A DNA stretch of 64,000 nt from Engraulis encrasicolus (Eukaryota; Chordata; Actinopteri; Clupeiformes; Engraulidae). Below are positions 47,625 through 59,600 of this stretch, piece by piece. A program made the position numbers and the translations under genes. The notes under the pieces were generated by a model, which saw nothing but the letters and a program-made list of their open reading frames with translations, had not been told where the DNA came from and made no database searches. The DNA is taken from positions 55,360,714 through 55,424,713 of the forward strand of contig NC_085857.1 of assembly GCF_034702125.1 (NCBI RefSeq), given 5' to 3'. The stretch's first letter is position 1, and every line of letters starts with the position of its first letter.

Positions 47625-50600
47625 CTGCAACAACAAAACAAAACAGTTACCAACACAGTTCTGTTTGAATGAATAATCATAATCTTGTTTAGTTTGTTTT
47701 ATGCCACCAACCTGTCTACCTGTCATGGCTATTTTTTTGCACACCCCTACAAGGCATCGCGATACTTGATTTCACAATATACCGCATCAATTCATGACAA
47801 TGTATCACAATACGTATATCTAGGGATGTCCGATATTGCCTTTTTTGCCGATATCCGACATGTCCATATTGTCCAACTGTCAATTTTCGATGCAAATATG
47901 AGCCGATACCGATATCGATATATGTGGGTTATTTTTCCTCAAAACTAATTTTGGATCACATCACATATGTCCTGTTGTGGAATTAACACAACATGCTCAA
48001 TTCTATTGAATTGCCACACTGGATGCATTATTGAATGCAATATAGCTTTCCAAATGTTAACATTGTCTGTGCAAAATAGAAAATACGTTAACTTAATTTA
48101 GGGGGGAATGTGAATATAATGGTGATCATCCTGGCAGAATATGTGTTTTCTTAGCAATTTCTCATAGAATATGAAGGATAACAAGCAAACGTTTTTCACT
48201 CATTGCTAGTGACTGGCTTAAGACATTTAGTAGCAATCCTCTTTGTTTACTCTTTAACTCATTGGCTGCCAGTCATTTTCATAAAAGAGTAACCCACAGT
48301 TTCAGAGATTTTTCAGCATTTTGAGTGTTTTTGGAGGCTCACAGAAAATTGAGTGCTGTGTCTGTCAACACCATACCTATCAAAACACAGAATAGATTCT
48401 CATCTATCATCAGAAAAAAAACTCTCTCTCTCTCTACCCCTTTCCGTTCTTTCATAATCATCTGTTGAAAATAAGTGGAATTTGCCAAAATGCTCACTTC
48501 TCGCCAAAAAGCTGAGAAAACGCCATTTGAAGTAGAACTACAATTGCAAATGTTTTTGGAAGTAATGACATCGTCATCATTGACCCGTGGTCCGTTCCAA
48601 GTACAGTTCGCTGCGACATGAATCCAGTTGGACCTGTGGACGTCCCTAGAGCGTCCCAAGTAATTCGCCTTGTCCATATTAATTAGGCTATGTAGTCTAC
48701 AATACGTAAACCGTAAAGGTTTAAACCGTAAAGGTTTGAGGAATTCCACAAGCTAGTTTCCAGTGTCAATTCTGTGCCTAAATATTTTCGTCATAATTAT
48801 CGTTAACGATTGTTTTTCCCCTGACGACAATAAAACAATGACGGAAAAAGCAGCACGAAAAATATAACGATATTGATTTATATTTACGTCAAAAAAAAAA
48901 GAAAAATGTGACTACAATACCACCGGAGACGAAAACCAATAGGAAGCATATAATTTTCATGAAATGTTCATGATAAAAGACCGCAGATGGCTACTCACAC
49001 CCTTTTCCTTTCTTTGCTCACTTAACCTGTCAAGCGCCAGTAGGCTACAGCCGCCTGAGCGCGCCTGCTCTAAGTGCGACGCAACATAGCCTACACTCAG
49101 AGCATGTTAGTCTGCGCCAATCAGGCAACCAGTCCAGTAGAGATAGTCTACCTATTGTGCAATGCACAGATTTTGCAAAATGCTTAGTTGACAGCAATAT
49201 CTAACCAGCAGCCGTCTCGCCAAATCGCCGTTCATTATATGGGTCATTTCACGTAAAATTGAAAGAAAAATGTCTGCACACTTAAATCCCCTTTGTGTTC
49301 TTTTAATGATAGGCCAAGCTTTCGCTCGACTGACCTTCCTCATGACTCTTTCCTCATGGGTCATTTCACGTGAAATCAGACACTTTGGGACCCGACCGAC
49401 ACCGATTTCAATCATACTTGCTGTGACTGTTTAGTAGCAAGGTAGCACCCCAGAACTGCATTTGTGTGAATCTGACACCAATATTAAGGGAGAAACAGAC
49501 TAGCAAAGGTTTACATATGAGGGTATAACGTGTAACTCGATTGTCGCGTGTGTTATAAAAAGTTTGGTAAACTGAACTCATTTCGGGTTGTGACTCCTCT
49601 GACATTCTGAGGACAACGAACAGGTTTAGATCATCTGGTTATACATTTTGTGCGCTCTGATGACCCTGCAGAGTCTCCACCTTCTTCTTAAAGGAGCCGC
49701 TGCCCTTTTTAACAGTCAATGCCGATTCTCTCTCTCTCTCATTAAAAATGCTGAATCACTGAGGCAATTTTGTTTCAAGAAATTTTTGATGCATTTCTCT
49801 GTATTTGCATGTACAATTTCCAGTGCTGTTCATTCTGAAATTTCAGTTTGTTATTAATGTTAATGCTTCCTTAATTTATTCGACACACTTAACATATATT
49901 GTGTGATTTTTTTTCCATCACCAAGTATCAGCATAACCATTTTCTTCAAGCCGAGATGCATTTTGGAAGAAAAGGAGATGAACTCTGGTCTATGCTCCAT
50001 CTGTCAGTAAGTCACAAGACACAAGCCATGGTTTTGGTAGTGTGCATATTCTGTATGAGTCATTCTGTATGAGCCATTTTGATATAGATAATTGCAATGA
50101 GATTATTCTAGATTAAAATAAATAATCTATGCCCACCCCTAAAAAAGACACGATTTATGTTTATTTGTCTTATCGATAAAAAAAAAAGTTTGCTGATCCG
50201 AAAAATGATCCGATCCGTGGCTCTGATCCGAGGAAAGATCCGAACCATGAGTTTTTTTGATCCGTTTTAATGAGTGGAGCGACAGTTACTCAGCCACATC
50301 TATAGGCTACAATTATTTTGCACTAAGGGGCAAGAAATCTGCCAGTGTCATGGTTTGTGCAGGCTTTATTAAGTTGTGTGAAGCAGTGGGAGCTGAGAGA
50401 TTAAGTGGAATGCTGGCTACCATTCGACCAACAAAGCAGCCTACGTTCATGTGTGCGGTGTGTGCTTGTGGACACTCACCAAAAGCCTCCAAAAAGTCGT
50501 AGTCGTCGTCATCATTGTCACTGTCGTCCTCGTCACTGTCGTCCTCGTCACTGTCATCCTCGTCATCCTCCTCCTCTTCTTCTTCTTCTTCTTTGTCGTC

Positions 50601-53600
50601 ATCGTCCTCTTCTTCTTCTTCGTCCTCCTCCTCCTCCTCTTCGCCTTCTTCCATCTCCTCCTCCTGCTCCTCCTGCTCCTCTTTTAATGTTACGGAGATC
50701 TCTGCTGCTTGAGAAAATAGATCCAGTCAGACTTACAGACAAAGGTTGCCAACCTCTGGCTTAGACTAACCGGAAAACTATGTCAGAATTGATAAGCTGT
50801 TGAAAACATTTAATAGAGAAACAATTAATAGAGCATACAGTGTGTTACTGCATTGGTGGGCAATAACCACAGTGTACAGTGGTTAATGAGATGATGGGGC
50901 GGAAGAGGACCAAGGAGGGACAGGTGGAGGGACACAGCCCAGAGGAGAGGGTGACAACCTGGACCACCTACTTCCAAAAGGTAAGAACCAGCAGAAGCAG
51001 GTGAGGAAGAAGTACCATCAGTCCTCCCAAACCTGAACATCAATGATGGCCCCTTCACCCCCCAAGAACTAAAAAAAACCCACTGTGAGAGTAGGAAAGA
51101 GTGCTGGTCCGGATGGTATACCCCCAGAGGTGCTGAAGAACTGTGACCTGGACGACATCATTTTAGCGATCTGCAACCTTGCCCTGCTGCACAATTGGCT
51201 GTCTGATATGTGGTCTCTATCAGTGCCTAAATCTGGAGAGTGCCTAAATCTGGAGACCTCTCAAAGCCAGACAACTACCGAGGCATCAGTCTGACATGCA
51301 TCACTGCCAAAGTCTACAAACACTTGATCCTAAACAGGGTCCGGCAGGCAATCGCACCACTACATCCCAGATCTTGGCGCTAAGGAGAATGATTGAGGAG
51401 GTGAGGAAAAACAACCTGACAGCAGTACTATCCTTCATAGTCTTCAAGAAGGCATTTGACTCTATCCACCGAGGCATGATAGTGAAGATCCTGAACAGCC
51501 TGATCTCCAAAAATTCTGTGCTCCTGGACACGGATGTTAAGGACACGAAATCCGTGTCCAGGACCACGGATTTTGCCAAAATTCCGTGCTCCTGGACACG
51601 GAATTGTTTTCCGTGCTCCTGGACACGGAATTGTTTTCCGTGATGGGCACACGGAAGTGCTTTCTATAGGCTATTACCACAGCACTGTGTTAACTCTATC
51701 ATTAGAAAATACATACCAAATGCTAATCCTAAACAAAATAATGCTATAGAAATTTAAGTTGTGCCCTGACCAAAACATTCCCTAACCTTAACCTGTCATT
51801 AAAGACATATTTTTGAGAAATATCTTTTCCAGTTGGTTGCTAGGCTGTCAAACTCATATAATGAATGAAAGAAAACTAGCTGTGCCCAGACCAAAACAAT
51901 GCCTAACCCTAACCTGTCAGTAAAAAATGTTTTTTTTTTAGACAAAATATTTGAAATTAGAAAAATCCTGAGAAAACACAAGACTGTGGAAATAGCCTAT
52001 AGAAAGCACTTCAAACAATTCCGTGTCCAGGAGCACGGAAAACAATTCCGTGTCCAGAAGCACGGAATTTTGGCAAAATCCGTGCTCCTGAACACTGATT
52101 TTGTGTCCTTAAAGTGTTTATGAAACGAAAACAAACGGTCATTCCCATTAAAGCCCTGTTTTTTTCTGATAGCATCGATGAGACTTTGAACCCAATCATC
52201 CTGGAGGAACTTGTGAAAATGGCAACTCAAAGTGTGAATTCTGTGAAATTTGGTGTGACTAATGAGCTGGGCTGTGACATCAAAGAGGAGAGTCCCTGGT
52301 TTGCTAGTATGGCGATGTGAGAAAACAACACACATTTGATGGACCCACATCTTATAAAGGAACCAAAATTATGTTACAAACATCAGCGTGTCGAAAAACC
52401 ACACATCCAACCTCATGAGAAAAAAAAACAGCAGCACAAATCTATTTCAGAGGCACTGATACATCTGCAGAAAGTGATATGTCTGACAGGCGAAGTGACG
52501 ATTGTTGACATAGCCTGACAGTTCTTATGTTTATGGTTACGGTTGCTAAGGGCGCTTTGCCATGACCCAAAGATGACATGGCGTGTGTATTTGTTGACAA
52601 ATGGGGGGCATTTTGATTCAATTGCGCGATATAGTGTGATTGAAATGCATAAAGGTTACATGCAAAAATATCATCAACTAGAGAAAAAACGGAGGTATTA
52701 GGCTGTTGGAAAAACACCCTATATAGCCTGAGTCCTCAGCATATTTTTAGCGTTTATCATTACTATTATTTTTTGTGCTCAAAGTCACAGGCGTTGCGTG
52801 TCCCTCAGCCTGACTCTGAGGATGAGGTGTGTCCAAACGTCAGCCACACATGCACCACAATACTAAAAACAAACAATCAACGCTTCAAAGTAGGCCTACG
52901 CTATGTGCATCTCCGTTTATTCGCTAAGCAGTAGCAGAACTTTTTCTAGGATTTTTTTGGCATCAGGGAGCATCATGGCAGGTTACAGGGGGTGAAGGGG
53001 GGTGTTCCCCCCCATGAATGAGAAATTAATTAGGGGCGCTCAAATATATATACAGTATATAAAAATAAAAGTATGAGGGTGCACCCACGGAGGTATGAGG
53101 GTGGAGCGCCCCTATTTCCCCGTTCAGAAAAAGCCCTGAGTAGCCCAGTCTGTGAGTTGGCTGTCCTCGACCGAGAGCACCACGCTGATGCGCGGATATC
53201 CTCCCAAAACCAATATATTGACCAGTTGAATGGCAATCAACAAAAAGTGCATATTCCGAGAGCATTCGCAACGGTTTGGCATGTAATGTGCATTACCCTT
53301 TCCTGAAAACAACATACAAAGCAGATGGACAAGGTAAAACAGGGGCAGTTTCAGTCTGCACGCCGGCGATGTCAATTGTTGGAACTGCTTGAGGCAATAG
53401 CATTCTCTTCAGTCGAACCATGCCCGCGACCTCCACATTTGTGGTGAAGCACAAGGGGTGGAAATGTGCCGAGGACAGCAGTGACCAACAGCTTGCTTCA
53501 AAACCACGCATTGGATCCACAGAGCCCTAGCTTGATTTAGCCTTCTCCTTGTTGGCCACAGTTCCATCATTCTTCACAGAAGAGAACTTGTGCAAAGATA

Positions 53601-56600
53601 TTCCTTCTGTCAAGTAGCCATTTTTGCAGCTGGCACCGTTCGGCTCTCCAGCAACACACTGCTTGACACTGCGCTTTGTTTTGGTACTAGCCGCCATTGA
53701 TCTGAACAAGGTGGAATGAGGTGAACTCACCCCTTCTATGTCACGCATATCATTTGCATAAAATTTGCATGTCACCAAAAAAACACTTTTTGGGAACGTT
53801 TTAACATGACTTTTAGGACAAAATATCACCCAGACAATATCCCATTTTATTCAAAAGGCTTAGAACTTTCAGAATCTGTCCTGGAAATGGTCAAATTCCT
53901 TTACTTTGTTTTCGTTTCATAAACTCTTTAACATCCGTGTCCAGTAGCACAGAATTTTTGGAGATCATGTTGTCCTGAAGGTAGGCCTGGATTTCAATTT
54001 CAATTTTCGATTTCAATTTTAATCGCAATGTTATTTTTTTCTACGATTACAAATTAGACGTTCGATGCACATTCAAAAAAACAAAACAAAAAACATTACA
54101 GTTTTCACAGACCCGTGAATAACCAATCATATCTAAACAGCACCGCACGTAACCAATCAGTTGAAAGAGAGCCACGTCAAGTTAGGTTGTGGACACGCAC
54201 TTGTAACACAGTGCAGTAGGCTCTGTTGCAACATAAACAAACACACGTGTAGAGGCTAGCAGCAGCACAGTCTGTAGTAAGCCATATCTCCAAACAAACC
54301 CTCGTTATTACATTAGTTCCAAGATTTGTAAGTGAACGAGAACTCTACTAACAGTTCAACAGAAAATAAGTTGCTATTATTGTGTTGTTACTGCGTTGTG
54401 TGTGTACTCGCGATTGTTGTTTTATTGCAACATTGCGATAGCAGCGCAAGTATTTGTTTACCGTTTCCGTGTTCCATTGTGTCTCTGCTATGTTTGTATA
54501 ATAGCACTTACTGCTTCTCATGCCGCGGTTCGGTCAGAGTGTTGCGGATTTGTTTATTAATGCGCTGCTCCAGCAGAGTATAGGTTACACAAGTCCGTGT
54601 AAAGTTAAAGAGCAGCGCAAACTGCTTTCCTCTGTAAGTGTAGGCACCTCAGAGTGCTCATCTGGTTCTTCTGAAAGGAGACGCGCTCCTTTTTTCTGCT
54701 ACCAAACACACTCGCTGAGTTTTCATTGGGCATTGTGTACTTTGCAATCACCTATTCTTGTTAAGGATATTTGTTTTAGACAGTTATCCCTCTTGTGGTT
54801 AAAGATATGCTTTAGGCATTGATCTCTCATTTTTCTCCTTTATATTTTGTAGGCTATATTGTAAATACATATTCTTTGAGATTATCCGTTTTTGCTCTGG
54901 CCAGACAACCTGTGCAATTTCCTATTTTCCCTGGACCAGCCTTTATAAAGTCCTTTCTAGGTGTCATACCTTGCACCATTTTCACAATCCATGTGTTGGA
55001 TTCATGACCTTCATGCCCCCCTCCTCCGGATTAAAAAAAAAAGAAAGAAAATAGAGATTTTATTCACATCTTGATTAAAATCGGAATCGAAAATTTTGGG
55101 AGAAATAATCGAAGTTTTTCTCATATCGCCCAGGCCTGCCTGAAGGCATACAGTATTCCCCCCAACATACTCAGAGCAATAGAGTCCATGTACGCAGGTG
55201 GTGACCACAGATTGTAAAAGTAAGGAATTTGGCATTCTGGCTGGAGTTATGCAGAGGGACATACTACCCCCCTTCCTCTTCATCATAGTCCTTGATTATG
55301 CGCTCAGGAAGGCAATCAGTGGGAGAGCAGGAACTTGGCTTCACACTATCTCCAAGGAGGTCAAGTCAATACCCCGCAGTGGTCGTCACAGACCTTGACT
55401 ATGCAGATGACATCAGTTTGCTCTCCGACAACGTGGAACAAGCACAAACTCTACTGAACATGGTAAAGCTAGAGTGTGCCAAGGTCGGCCTCAGGTTAAA
55501 CGCCAAGAAAACTGAGGTCATCACCAACAACATTCCACCAGAACATCAACCTCTGACTACAGCAGGAGGGACTGTGCTGAAAGAAGTCTGCGACTTCAAA
55601 TACAAGAACAAGCCTGCTTCACTAGACAAAGCAACAGTACAGGTGTACAATTGTGTTTCTGTAAAAAAAATGCCATCTTGTGTGCATGTGTGTTAGTGCT
55701 GTGCAGTGAAATTACTAAGGTCAGCTGTAGTATTGTGAAGGTGTCAGGTCACCTGATTACAGCAATTGGTAGGAGCACACTCCCAGAAACTAGCCATTGT
55801 TGAGGTAATTGCTGTGGGGACCCACTAGTTTGACGCCCTCTTGGTACTTCACATGGTAATCGAACATTTCAAACAAGCGATTTAAGGTTAGGGTTAGGTT
55901 TAGGGTTGGGGTTAGGGTTAGGGTTACAGTTAAGGTTAGGGTTAGGTTTAGGGTTAGGGTTAGGTTTAGGGTCGTATGACTTAAGCGGTAAGTACCGAAA
56001 GGGCGTCGAATTAGTGAGTCCCAATTGCTGTGGGCGGTGCGAGTCACTTCACCACAAGAGTTAAATAGCCAGGCTTATGTGTTAAGGTTTAGAACAAGCC
56101 TGCTTCACTAGACAAAGCAAGAGTACAAGTGACTACAGCCAGTAAGTGTATTTTGCTGTATTTTGCTTAGTAGCACACCCCAGAAACTAGCCATTGTTGA
56201 AGTAATTGCTGTGGGCGGTGCTCATTGATTGGCAAATGCGCCCATATTAGGAAACAAGGTGGGCTTCCAGCGGCAGCTGGATAGCGGCAGCCCTCCTCGT
56301 GCTAAGACCATCGAGTGACAAGACAAGCAACTCTATCTGTGCAACTCCACCGAAGCAAGGACACGTAAGGCACATTTTTATCCCACTACTGATCTACATT
56401 GACAATGTGTTTCCAGAGAATCCCAGTAATCTGCAGAAGGTGCAGGCCTTTCAAACCCTCCGAATAAAGCAGAAACCTGGCCAACCGTCAGCCACTACAA
56501 CCTAACACAACTTCAATCACCTCCTTCACTGTTGGTCTCTGGAACTGCCAGTCAGCTGTCAACAAAGCAGACTTCATCTCTGCTAACGCTAGTAGTCTCT

Positions 56601-59600
56601 CTGTTGACCTGTTGGCACTAACAGAAACCTGGTTGAAGCCTGAAACACAGCCACTCCAGCAGCACTGTCAGCTAACCACTCATTTTCACACACCAGTCGA
56701 CTAAAGAAAGAGGAGGGGGAACAGGGATCCTTATCAACAAGCATTGGAGCTATGCCCCCCTGCTGCCTGCCAACAACTACAGCTGCTTTGAATACCATGC
56801 CATCAAAGTCACAGCTCCAATCAAGGTGTCTGTATTTGTGGTCTACCGTCCTCCAGGAACACTGGGCGACTTCATTGACGAACTGGATACACTGATCTCC
56901 TCCATCACGAACCTAGGTGGCCCCCTACTTGTCCTCGCCGACTTCAACATACACCTAGACAAGCCGTAAGCCACAGACTTCAAGGCCCTAATGAACTCAT
57001 TTGACATTCAACTAGCCAGCTGCCCCCCGACTCACAAGAGTGGTAACCAGCTCGACCTGATCATGACTAAGGACTGCCAAGCGGACAACATCAAGGAAAC
57101 ACCAATGCATGTTTAAAACAGTTTTTTCCTTCATTTCACCACCTCCCTACCCAACCCTACACCCTTGGTCACATATAGGCGGAATCTACACAACCTGTCA
57201 CACACTAGCTTTGCATCAGTGGTGGCAGATGCCTTGCCCTCAGCAAGCGTGCTCTCCTCTCTCGATGTTGACACTGCTACGGATTCGCTCAGCTCCACAT
57301 TGACTTCCTGCCTCGACAACCTGTGCCCACTAGTCACTAAACCTGCAGGACCTTCACAACCGCGACCATGGCTGACAGAGACCATCCGAGCTTTATGTAC
57401 CACCCCCAGAGCGGCGGACAGGAAATGGCGCAAAACCTGCAAACCATCTGACCTCGAAAAACTTAGATCTCTACTAGCCTCCTTCTCCGCCTCTGTAACA
57501 GCTGCCAAGACGATCCTCTACAACGACAAGATCAGCAACACTTCAGACCCACTTAAGTTGTTTTCTACATTCAAGTCACTGCTCAATCCTACCCCCCCCC
57601 CCCCCCCCCCCCCCCCCCACCCCCCCCCCCCCCCCCCCCCCACCCCCCCACGCCCGCCTCCCCCCCCCCTGCGGCTGCCACAGACCTGAACCCAGACAAC
57701 TTTGCCACCATTTTCATGGAAAAGACGGCAAATATTAGCAAGCAATTCTGTGAGCCGCCCTCCACCCCAGAAGATACCCCCCTGGCAAAGGTGCCGACTC
57801 CTGCAAGACTCCATGAATTCACTCTCACAAGGAGCCGTCCCACTACCTGCCTACTGGACCCAGTGCCCACGAACCTTTTTCAAGACATTTCCCATACAGT
57901 TGTCCCAGCGATCACATCCATCATGAACTCCACACTCTCCTCTGGCACTGTCCCCTCCGCCTTCAAACAATCCAGGGTGACACCACTACTGAAGAAGCCT
58001 ACACTGAACCCTGCTAATGTTGAAAACTGCAGACCGGTCTCACTGCTTCCCTTCCTATCCAAGACACTAGAAAGGGCAGTTGCAAAGCAGGTCACCAACT
58101 TCCTAAACCAGAATGGATTACTGGACCCAAAACAATCTGGTTTCAGAAGTGGACACTCAACTGAAACTGTGTTAGTCTCAGTGACTGAGGCTCTAAGGAC
58201 TGCAAGAACGGAAGGACTATCCTCTGTCCTCATCCTACTAGACCTGTCTGCAGCCTTTGACACAGTCAACCACAAGATCCTCCTGAAGATACTCACGGCC
58301 ATGGGAATCACTGGCGTTGTCCACTCATGGTTCAACTTCTACCTATCTGGACGCACCTTCAGTGTGTCATGGCAAGGGAAACTGTCTACGACTAACACCC
58401 TCTCCACAGGCGTACCCCAAGGATCAGTGCTGGGACCCCTTCTGTTTGCAATATACACCTCCTCCCTGGGACGTGTCATTCAAACACATGGGTTCTCCTA
58501 CCACTGCTATACTGATGACACCCAGATGTACCTGTCGTTCCGTCCAGAGGACAACACGGTATCGGCATGCATCTCTGCCTGCACCGACTTGTCAACATGG
58601 ATGAAGGACCACCACCTTCAGCTGAACCTGGCCAAGACAGAGCTCCTGGTGATCCCAGCTATAGTCGCTCAGTCACAACATCAACCTCAAGATAGGCTCC
58701 ACCATCGTGACCCCAAACAAAGTCACCAAACACCTTGGCGTCATGATTGATGATGAGCTGTCATGCTCCAACTACATCAACTCAGTCACCCGGACGTATC
58801 GATTCCAGATGTCCAACATATGGAATATCAGACCTGTGCTGACACAATATTCTACACAACGACTGGTCCAGGCCACGGTCCTGTCCCACGCTGACTACTG
58901 CAACTCACTCATGACAGGTCTACCTACTTGTGCGCTAAAACCTCTGCAGATGATCCAGAATGCGGCGGCACGCTTGATATTCAATCAAATAGGTTTTAAG
59001 CCTATGCACGTCATTGATCTCTGTATAGATATTAAATATATTTCTTTTATATTTTGTATTTATCATATACTGTGGAGGCTGCCCTGTAGCCTCGGCTTGG
59101 ACTTGAGATGTTCTCTCAGACGTAGCAAAAAAGTGCAGTTCCAGTCTGAAAATCCCTTTGGGGTTCTTTCCCGTTTATTGCAACAAAAAAGTTTAAAGGC
59201 CGCCTCTCAACGTCATTTCATTAATATTGCTGTGTTCCCCACTGTTATTGAATGTGTTACGCATTGGTCCCATTTTAAAAAAACATTCTGGTTGCTTTGT
59301 TTCAAGCCGTTTTTGCAAGCTAGCAAGGTGGCTTGTGGAGAAACACAACATGATCTCCAAAAATTCTGTGCTCTTGGACACGGATGTTAAGGACACAAAA
59401 TCCGTGTCCAGGAGCACGGATTTTGCCAAAATTCCGTGCTCCTAGACACGGAATTATTTTCCGTGATGGACACAGAGAAGTGCTCTAACTATACTCCCAC
59501 AGCTCTATGTTTCCACAGTCTTGTGTTTTCTCAGGATTTTTCTAATTTCAAATATTTCTTATATAAATATAAATAAAATAAATATAAATATATAAATAAA

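Larger units (their letters stand above)
55604..58988 (+). mobile_element. Long L2-clade LINE, 3' end lost
   Basis: Same site as 31784. A non-coding 5' region with tandem repeats (to about 56427) is followed by ORF2-like sequence. It stops at 58988, where the duplicated block begins. It carries the Mutator-like insertion at 55817-56022. Confidence 0.82.

Noticed and set aside
55885..55975. Interstitial telomere as a chromosome-fusion scar
   Set aside because: The TTAGGG units lie entirely within a small element with inverted ends and a 10-bp target duplication, and the paralogous site is empty, so fusion is not needed.
56589..56798. Minus-strand frame over the L2 endonuclease region
   Set aside because: The plus strand reads clear endonuclease motifs; the minus frame is a shadow.
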